60,304 nucleotides of DNA, from NCBI GenBank assembly GCA_030427585.1, contig JAUIBW010000033.1, positions 1 through 60,304 on the forward strand, in the 5' to 3' direction. A program made the position numbers and the translations under genes. The notes below the pieces were generated by a model. The model was not told where the DNA came from and did not search any database. It saw only the letters and a program-made list of their open reading frames with translations. How positions within the stretch are numbered: the first letter of the stretch is position 1; each line of letters starts with the position of its first letter. Shown here piece by piece: positions 54,306-60,304 of this stretch. This DNA comes from Bacteroidia bacterium. Its GTDB lineage: Bacteria > Bacteroidota > Bacteroidia > Flavobacteriales > Flavobacteriaceae.

Positions 54306-54393
54306 CCTAAGAAGCGATTTTTTTTGACCTTAGATGCCGTTTTTTTTCATCTAAGAAGCCGATTTTTTTGCTCTAGACGACTAAAAATAGTGC
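54306..54393 (+). repeat. Four tandem 22-nt units (cassette B)
   Basis: Units begin CCTAAGAAGC (54306), CCTTAGATGC (54328), TCTAAGAAGC (54350) and TCTAGACGAC (54372), spaced by exactly 22 nt; a fifth, weaker TCAAAAAC starts at 54394. The first three carry a T run. Twenty-two nt is two helical turns, so the CCTAAGAAG heads lie on one DNA face. Confidence 0.8.
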
Positions 54394-54565
54394 TCAAAAA
54401 CACCGTTTTTGAAGTGAAAAACGCCTTAAAATCCCTTTAAAAAACGGAGCGATATATGCTCTTTTTATGCCAAAAATTAATTGAAATAGAATGATTTTTC
54501 GGGGAATTTTCAGTCCGGAAAAAACCTTTGTGTATGCCCTTGGCTGCAATTACTTTAGTTGCTAT

Positions 54566-55137
54566 ATGTCAGTAATACCTTTCACCTTACTTAGGCTTGA
54601 TATGTAATCCGTTTTTCACTTTAATCAAAAAAATAGTCCATAATTATTTAAAAATAGGGTTGTATATAGATTTCTGTTAGGATGTAGGGGTGCTTTGCTT
54701 TTTTGTCTTATGTATAAGAACGAAGCACCTCGATTCCTGATGTACTATTGAACCTATTTACTACGCTTTTTAGCCAGCCCAAAACACAGAAATTTAACTT
54801 ATGATTTTTTTAGCTGTTTTTTACATAACATTAACAGTGTAAATATGCTGAGTTCCGAAAAATGAAACTCACGTGCTTTACTATTGCAAAAGAATATCAC
54901 ATTTAATACCCTAAAAAAATCCAACTTATGAAAATACAGCACAACGCTTACCGACAATAATATCAAAAAAACAGAAGCCATTAAATGGTTCACATTCTAG
55001 ACCCTAGAGCCATGTTTTTGACTTCTTGATCGAATATTCGAAAACTAAGGGGCTTTTCCTCTTATCGACCCTTTCTATTACTAACCCCATTTTTGGTAAT
55101 ACTATATATCTGTATTAACTATTTTAAATTAAAGACA
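54566..55137. other. Intergenic region with a long hairpin
   Basis: No gene is supported. GGTGCTTTG and CGAAGCACC (54689-54729), with inner TCTTAT/ATAAGA, form a compound hairpin that could be a cruciform or a terminator. A 64-codon minus-strand frame at 54799-54993 is Leu/Phe-rich and looks like chance. Confidence 0.4.
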
Positions 55138-56697
55138 ATGAACAAATTATTTGCATGGGGCTTGCTATGCCTTGCCTTATTATTGGTGCATCAAAGTTAT
55201 GCACAAGAACCGACACCTTTAACCTGCGAACAAAAAGCAGAAATTATCCTAAAATCTAAAAATGATTTTAAAAACTATCCACCAGGGTTGATCGATAAAA
55301 TGATCGAGTATATTACCCCTTGTGCCGAGGAAGTCTATGGTAGGACCAACCCATCATCGGCCTATGCCAAAGGGTTGCTTCATTTGCAAAAAGGGGATTA
55401 TGCTTTTCTTTTTGGTAAGAGGCGGGAACTCTCTTTTTTACATCTTTTTAGAGCAGCATATTATCAATATCCTCCTGCTATGCTTGATCATAGTATCAAT
55501 CTATTGTCCAATGGATATAAGGAGAAACATCACTTTACTTATACTACAATATCTACTGATCTTGAAAAACTGATTACCCTTGATTATAAACCAGATATTG
55601 CACATTATATATTAGGATATCTCAACCTAAAAAACCTGGTGACTACTAATGATTTTACTAATACATCTTTGGTCACTAAGGCCAAGACTCATTTTGAGAG
55701 TAGTAATCACCCTATGGCAAAACACTGGCTAGCAATTATGCAATATTATGGATATGGAATGCCTAAGGACAAGGCTAAGGCACTACAGATGTTGTCAGAG
55801 AATAACATCTTTAATAGCCGAACCCTAAAACAAACTTTACAAAACCAAAGTAACGATTGGGTACCGATCTCGGCAGAAGAACGTTTGGCCAGTATTGAGA
55901 ATTATAATACACATCGTAACCCAATAACGCTCATTGGGGATGGGAAAACCAATTTCCAGGGGCATTTTATAGAGTACGACTGGACTGCTGCTGGTGTAAA
56001 ACGATATATCCCTGTTACCCTATCTGTTACTAAACGACAAGATCACGGTACTTATGATGATATCAGGCTCGAACTCACGATGAATGGGGAAACAAAAATT
56101 CATGATATTAGGTTAGCCAAAATTACCAGTACCACATACGAAAGCAGTTTTGGTTTTGGTCAGTTTATACCTCTTGTATTACCCCCGTTACAAAATGGTT
56201 TACAAGACCATCCAGATCATAATACGCTTACCTATAGTATTCAGTACTTGAATTTTAAACAAGCCCCTGTAGATGGTAAACAGGCATTAATTGTTAAGGC
56301 AACCCGGTCTACAGAAATAGTAGAATTAAACGAGAAAGTATATACTCCCTTAAGAATGGTTCTGTATCCTGTAACTCCAGAACCAACAGCTTCTATTGCC
56401 GATACTTCTCTAAAAGCGGCAAGACCATTGGTATTGGATAAAAATTTTGCAACCATTTCACCCAACCCTATTGGTAATAAGTTTACCATCACTTATACGC
56501 TGGATCAGGCAGCAGAAATAGAGGTGGCTGTATATGATTTTTATGGTAACCGAAGGATATATATGCCCGATCAGAGACATATTGCAAAAGGCACACAGAC
56601 CATTACAGTGGATAGTGCTGCACTGCCCAGTGGTACCTATGTGATACAAATGACCATAAACGGAGCTCCCTATTCTAAAACTGTTGTAAAACTATAA
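55138..56697 (+). CDS. Secreted T9SS substrate with Sel1-like repeats
   Basis: The 519-aa product from the Met at 55138 has a signal peptide (ending VHQSYAQ). A helical Sel1/TPR-like region follows (about 40-250, with AKHWLAIMQYYGYGMPKDKA), then a beta-rich domain (about 265-420). A C-terminal T9SS type A sorting domain lies at about 440-519, with SPNPIGNKFTITYTLDQAAE and the typical PSGTYVIQMTINGAPYSKTV ending in KL. So it should be exported to the cell surface by the T9SS (PorT is encoded at 43961). It comes 17 bp before the putative effector gene and would be co-transcribed. It may be a surface partner or carrier for it. Confidence 0.85.
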   Translation: MNKLFAWGLLCLALLLVHQSYAQEPTPLTCEQKAEIILKSKNDFKNYPPGLIDKMIEYITPCAEEVYGRTNPSSAYAKGLLHLQKGDYAFLFGKRRELSFLHLFRAAYYQYPPAMLDHSINLLSNGYKEKHHFTYTTISTDLEKLITLDYKPDIAHYILGYLNLKNLVTTNDFTNTSLVTKAKTHFESSNHPMAKHWLAIMQYYGYGMPKDKAKALQMLSENNIFNSRTLKQTLQNQSNDWVPISAEERLASIENYNTHRNPITLIGDGKTNFQGHFIEYDWTAAGVKRYIPVTLSVTKRQDHGTYDDIRLELTMNGETKIHDIRLAKITSTTYESSFGFGQFIPLVLPPLQNGLQDHPDHNTLTYSIQYLNFKQAPVDGKQALIVKATRSTEIVELNEKVYTPLRMVLYPVTPEPTASIADTSLKAARPLVLDKNFATISPNPIGNKFTITYTLDQAAEIEVAVYDFYGNRRIYMPDQRHIAKGTQTITVDSAALPSGTYVIQMTINGAPYSKTVVKL

Positions 56698-56714
56698 ACC
56701 AACTCATAAAACAT

Positions 56715-58868
56715 ATGAAAACGATATATAAATTACTGATAATGGGTATGCTATACCTGCTATCAAACACCACATATGCACAGATTGTTCAATACTCAGA
56801 CGATGGTACACAAAGCTGTATTGATTGCGAAGCGAAAAATAGTAGCACAGAAAGGAGCTGTTTATGCATTGTCAGATTTGAATTGGATAAGTTTAACCAT
56901 CAAATAGGAGCAAGTACAGAAAAGGAAAAATGGCTATACGAACAGGAATTGTTATTGGCTGCTGCCATTACAGGTATAAGTTATTTTGCGATGCACAATG
57001 GGCCTTTAGGAGTTCCCGCTGATTATAATTTTCAAAACATCCAAAGGGAATACTTCAAAAATGTAGAAACCAATGAGCTTGCCAATGAATATTTTACCAA
57101 AGCAGATAATATTCTTAAATCTACAACAGGGTATGACGATGTAGCTTTACGAAATTCTACTGTCGGCGCCAAGATATTGGATATCAGAAAACGCGAAGGT
57201 ACAACAAGCCCTAAATATGGGGATTTAAAATATAAGGGTAAACTGCTTAAGGACATGACCGAAGCAGAGGTAAATAGTGCATTAAACGAGCAGTTGGGTA
57301 TTAGAAACCATCAACGTGCTGCTGCTACAGAGTATGGTATACGTAATAGTCGGCTTCAGAGAATGTTAAAAGATGGGTACATTGCTAATACCCTGGCAGG
57401 CCACTTGGTGGTGCATTATGCTTCATTAGATTATGAGGATGCTATACGTTTTATGACCCGGTATATGGTTTGGATCAATAATCAGAAAAACCAGGAGATC
57501 CCTCATATCATATTTGGTAACCCTGATAACATCTTTACGCTTGAGGATAACGAAACTCAATATCTTACCAACCTTATAGCCAGAACCAACGGGGATCAAC
57601 CACCAATGGATGGATATGCCCATCCTGTATTTAATGAAATCCCGGACGATGTAGCCTTGTTTAATCAAGCCTTGCGCACTTTTGGCACTAAAGTACATAA
57701 TTTTATGAATGGGGAGGATCAAGTTCATTTAAAGGGGGTATCCAAAAACTATTTAGAGCAAAATGAATACCATACAAGCTCATTGGGATGGGTAAATAAT
57801 ATCACTACCAAATATATTGATAACGAGTTGTCTTATAATACGTTCAATTCTTATGTGGTAGAAGGTAGTGGTACTACGGCTAATGTAGATCTCAACGACG
57901 GTGCAAACCATGTCTATAGATGGAAATTTAACAATAAAGGGGAAAATAATGGCCTTGTGGGCTTAAGTAATTTCTTTCACGAGTTATTTAAACTATATGA
58001 AAATCATTATGCATTAGAAGGGTCGATATTTAGAAATATGTTTAACGCAAATAGTGTTGATGTAGGGGATCTAAGTAATCATGATTTGGGTAGGTTATAT
58101 GATTTTAGTACCGTTTACCCGTATGGAGAATATAAATATGATATCTTTTTTGATGTAGGAGTTCCTTATATTGGTAGTCTGGGTTTTGCAACAGGGGCAG
58201 CCATCGCAATAGCAAATGGTGGTGAAGTAGATTTTGATGATGAGGTGATATTAGATTCTTCATTTTTAACTACAAATGCATATTGTGTGTACAATGAGTT
58301 AAAAAAACGAAACGGAAATCTTTTTAGAACAACAATTGGCTCGTTTATTGATGATCCAAAATATAAACTGTATTTTAGGGTAGGTGAATGTAAATATACC
58401 GATGAGGCGTGTACAGATGGAGATGATACAATTAATGGAATAATTACAATTAAAATTGAAAATACGAATATGCAATCACTTAATGCTGCAGCGATGTTGC
58501 TACATGAAGGTATTCATGCGGAGATGTTTAGATTTGTAAATGAAGCTCATAATAGTGAGGTTAATCCAAATGATCGTAAGAGACTTGTAGAGCTTTATAG
58601 GCTTTATGCGGAATTAGGAGTAGATAATCCTCCTACCGAAGCACAACATACTTATATGGCTGAAAACTATGTAAAACCCATAGCCAGAGCAATTAGAACA
58701 TTAGACAATAATAAGTACCCATTAGAATATTACATGGGTTATGGTTGGGAAGGTTTAAAAAATAATGCACATCCTACTTTGTTGACAAATGATGAGTTTA
58801 ACGAGTTTTTACGTTTAAAACGAATAGTTGAAGATAACACTGACTTTAATCCTATAAATTGCAATTAA
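56715..58868 (+). CDS. Large secreted protein with C-terminal zincin-like domain (putative effector)
   Basis: The 717-aa product has a signal peptide (1-23, ending TTYAQ) and a Cys-rich start (SCIDCEAKNSSTERSCLCIV). A long, mostly helical middle follows (about 80-500), then a Gly-rich hydrophobic stretch (GVPYIGSLGFATGAAIAIA). The C-terminal part (about 515-717) contains HEGIH (597-601) in AMLLHEGIHAEMFRF, the zincin pattern HExxH. Long conserved N-parts joined to a short enzymatic tip are typical of polymorphic toxins. It lacks a T9SS sorting domain; the preceding gene has one. A lipoprotein gene begins 2 bp after its stop, as an immunity gene would. The protease activity is inferred from the motif alone. 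Confidence 0.75.
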   Translation: MKTIYKLLIMGMLYLLSNTTYAQIVQYSDDGTQSCIDCEAKNSSTERSCLCIVRFELDKFNHQIGASTEKEKWLYEQELLLAAAITGISYFAMHNGPLGVPADYNFQNIQREYFKNVETNELANEYFTKADNILKSTTGYDDVALRNSTVGAKILDIRKREGTTSPKYGDLKYKGKLLKDMTEAEVNSALNEQLGIRNHQRAAATEYGIRNSRLQRMLKDGYIANTLAGHLVVHYASLDYEDAIRFMTRYMVWINNQKNQEIPHIIFGNPDNIFTLEDNETQYLTNLIARTNGDQPPMDGYAHPVFNEIPDDVALFNQALRTFGTKVHNFMNGEDQVHLKGVSKNYLEQNEYHTSSLGWVNNITTKYIDNELSYNTFNSYVVEGSGTTANVDLNDGANHVYRWKFNNKGENNGLVGLSNFFHELFKLYENHYALEGSIFRNMFNANSVDVGDLSNHDLGRLYDFSTVYPYGEYKYDIFFDVGVPYIGSLGFATGAAIAIANGGEVDFDDEVILDSSFLTTNAYCVYNELKKRNGNLFRTTIGSFIDDPKYKLYFRVGECKYTDEACTDGDDTINGIITIKIENTNMQSLNAAAMLLHEGIHAEMFRFVNEAHNSEVNPNDRKRLVELYRLYAELGVDNPPTEAQHTYMAENYVKPIARAIRTLDNNKYPLEYYMGYGWEGLKNNAHPTLLTNDEFNEFLRLKRIVEDNTDFNPINCN

Positions 58869-58870
58869 TT

Positions 58871-59464
58871 ATGAAAATTAGTTATAGTATTTTGTTATTT
58901 AGTATGTTCTTTATTTCATGCGCTAAAAAAGAAATAAAAAAAGAACATGAAACTTATAAGATAATCTCTTTGTTAATTGATGAATTTGGAAAAGCACCAC
59001 CACCACCACCACCACCAGGTGAATTATATTCATTATCAGAAAAACAAAAAGATTCAATTTACAATCAAGCTCAAAAAATTGTTATATACCCAACATTTTA
59101 TGTTCGAAAAGATAAACTTACATATAACAAGAATTATGGTGAAGAATTTAAGAATTTAACTGATAATCTGAGGGGCTTGAAAGCTAATGAGTTGTTTAAT
59201 CTATCTAAAGTACATATTAAACGGCCATTTGAACTATCAATTCTTGATACATTAAAGAAAAAGAAGGATAGAAGATATATTGAAAAAAACTTTGATAAAC
59301 TTTTGATTTTTTCTAACATATCATTTAATGACACATATACCAAAGCTGTTGCAATAGTAGGTGTCAACATGGGACCTCTTAATGGATATTCATCTTTAGT
59401 TTTTTTAGAAAAAAAGAATGGGAAATGGAATATAAAAGGAACTGACACCCTTTCTATATCATAA
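58871..59464 (+). CDS. Lipoprotein with poly-Pro tract (candidate immunity protein)
   Basis: The 197-aa protein from the Met at 58871 has a lipoprotein signal (FISC, lipid Cys17) and AKKE after it. There is no acidic surface-export signal, so it probably faces the periplasm. Seven Pro encoded by CCA codons follow at 58997-59017, then a charged helical body and a small beta end (SSLVFLEKKNGKWNIKGTD). It starts 2 bp after the effector stop and ends in a terminator, so it is expressed with it. A periplasmic lipoprotein beside a predicted secreted toxin is the classic layout for self-protection. No family is recognised. Confidence 0.65.
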   Translation: MKISYSILLFSMFFISCAKKEIKKEHETYKIISLLIDEFGKAPPPPPPPGELYSLSEKQKDSIYNQAQKIVIYPTFYVRKDKLTYNKNYGEEFKNLTDNLRGLKANELFNLSKVHIKRPFELSILDTLKKKKDRRYIEKNFDKLLIFSNISFNDTYTKAVAIVGVNMGPLNGYSSLVFLEKKNGKWNIKGTDTLSIS

Positions 59465-59476
59465 TTTTTAATACCT

Positions 59477-59508
59477 AACTCCGCAAAGTCTTTTGACTTT
59501 GTGGAGTT
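59477..59508 (+). terminator. Terminator of the effector operon
   Basis: AACTCCGCAAAGTC pairs with GACTTTGTGGAGTT around TTTT and is followed by a T run. It lies 12 bp after the lipoprotein stop. Confidence 0.9.
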
Positions 59509-59643
59509 ATTCTTTTTAAAATTGTATTGTCAATTAAGAGTGATCATGTATAAATATAGATTTAATAACCAATAAAAAAATAACAGACACCTTATCATTT
59601 TTGAAAGATGTTTGTTTTTTAATGAATGTTAAATAAAAATGTT

Positions 59644-59917
59644 ATGAGAAATATAAATTCAGTATTAGCATTTTTTTAAATTTCAATTATTCTTTCTTCT
59701 AAATCAGACCAAGAAAACAATAACATCTATTTATTATTTGATTCAAAAGATAAATTATTTCTAAAAGATGATGATTAGAAAAGAAGTCACAAGGTTCTTT
59801 TTTGATTAGAGAAACCCATCAGATTTAGGAGAAGACATTAGATCGATGAATTCAACTTCTACTATTACTATTGATAAAACAGGAGGAAATGCTCCTACCA
59901 AAAAAGGAGGTTGTTAA
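59644..59917 (+). pseudogene. Decayed secreted-protein gene downstream of the effector
   Basis: One frame starts MRNINSVLAFF and reads protein-like NNNIYLLFDSKDKLF across four in-frame stops. The end, in another frame, reads NSTSTITIDKTGGNAPTKKG and stops at 59917. It looks like a broken relative of small secreted or immunity genes. No parent is recognised. Confidence 0.45.
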
Positions 59918-59935
59918 CCAAAAATAGACTATAAA

Positions 59936-60211
59936 ATGTACACTAAAAATAAATTAAAATTTAGTTTATCTCTTTTTTTGATTTTTTCATCACTAATGTA
60001 TTGTCAAGATCAGAAAAATAAAAAAAGTGAAATTGTTAAATCGTTTTTTGAAGATGTTTTTATAAACGACAAACCTTATAAAGAATTATATATTGTTTAT
60101 TCAGCTAAAAAGTCCAATTTTGCTAAATCAGAAAATGAGAAAATTGAACTGTTTAATAAACAGATTTTACAATTAAAATCTGACAGAAAGCATTTACTGG
60201 TCTCAGAATAG
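59936..60211 (+). CDS. Small secreted or lipoprotein ORF (91 aa), possibly truncated
   Basis: The start MYTKNKLKFSLSLFLIFSS is a signal peptide that ends near LMYC, which may be a lipobox. The short charged body (KSEIVKSFFEDVFINDKPYK) stops at a TAG at 60209-60211. It may be a truncated form, because the same frame continues in an open, protein-like way after the stop. It lies 18 bp after the pseudogene and resembles in size and type the immunity-like lipoprotein upstream. Function unknown. Confidence 0.5.
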   Translation: MYTKNKLKFSLSLFLIFSSLMYCQDQKNKKSEIVKSFFEDVFINDKPYKELYIVYSAKKSNFAKSENEKIELFNKQILQLKSDRKHLLVSE

Positions 60212-60304
60212 GGTGAAAGCCCTGCAATTTCATTGCAGCACTTTAGTAGTGCGAAAAAATCTCTATCTTAGATTTAATGGATTCAAAAATAAGAAAAGGG
60301 CCTC

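Larger units (their letters stand above)
53975..54565 (+). repeat. Copy B of the 0.6-kb duplicated small-protein cassette
   Basis: Plus-strand order: promoter with TGTCTTTGGAA, 62-codon ORF, terminator, then a non-coding block with the 22-nt array and flanks that continue the match (TAATTGAAATAGAATGATTTTT, cut off after about 54565). It is in the opposite orientation to copy A at 8660-9260. Confidence 0.8.

Noticed and set aside
54799..54993. 64-codon minus-strand ORF
   Set aside because: Low-complexity Leu/Phe/Ser composition, no promoter and no similarity to neighbours.
58977..59159. Poly-His small ORF
   Set aside because: It is the poly-Pro tract of the lipoprotein read in another frame.
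59897..59911. Shine-Dalgarno AAAGGAGG before the 91-aa ORF
   Set aside because: It is about 30 nt from the ATG, too far to act, and it is part of the decayed coding sequence.
1..60304. tRNA or rRNA genes
   Set aside because: No cloverleaf or rRNA sequence was recognised in any intergenic region by eye; a covariance search would be decisive.

Overview
The window reads as chromosomal DNA of a marine Flavobacteriaceae-type Bacteroidota. The DNA is AT-rich. Several promoters carry the Bacteroidota -7 box TAnnTTTG, and Shine-Dalgarno sequences are almost absent. There are Bacteroidota-specific genes: PorT of the type IX secretion system (T9SS), TamL, a primary sigma factor of only 287 aa, menaquinone methyltransferase, and a T9SS C-terminal sorting domain. 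Aquimarina or a close relative is my impression, not something shown here.

Layout. 0-3 kb: proline synthesis (proC) and an ECF sigma/RskA-type anti-sigma pair. 3-8.2 kb (minus): an envelope operon of two DUF4331 proteins, a TPR lipoprotein and a TonB receptor. 8.2-14 kb: a small-protein cassette, a large propeller-type sensor kinase with no response regulator beside it, and a secreted protein. 14-19 kb: a three-gene type I secretion-like operon whose ABC ATPase has lost its catalytic motifs. 19-24 kb: accessory DNA with MITE-like repeats, a methyltransferase and an unrecognised three-gene operon (765-aa protein, DUF1360 protein, Cys-rich small protein). 24-31 kb: tryptophan dioxygenase, MtfA-like peptidase, Bax inhibitor family protein, YpdA, rpe, a BLUF photoreceptor and rpoD. 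31-34.6 kb: a second ECF sigma overlapping a protein that seems to join an anti-sigma-like N-terminus to an outer-membrane barrel. 34.8-53.9 kb is mostly core: pnp, rpsO, accD, fbaA, tamL, an rRNA methyltransferase, porT, menG, trkA/trkH, aspartate aminotransferase, desaturase, rsmG and an old yellow enzyme/HxlR divergent pair. 54 kb to the end: a second copy of the small-protein cassette, then a secreted T9SS protein, a putative zincin effector with an adjacent lipoprotein (candidate toxin-immunity pair), and decayed or short ORFs downstream.

The strongest candidate for something undescribed is a ~0.6-kb cassette present twice in inverted orientation (about 8660-9260 and 53975-54565). Each copy has a matching promoter, a 60-70 aa paralogous protein, an intrinsic terminator, and beyond the terminator a conserved non-coding block containing four units in exact 22-nt register. 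Two further families of MITE-like inverted-repeat elements are also visible: three clear copies plus one doubtful copy of the first, and two copies of the second. They sit in intergenic regions beside terminators, starts and an operon junction.
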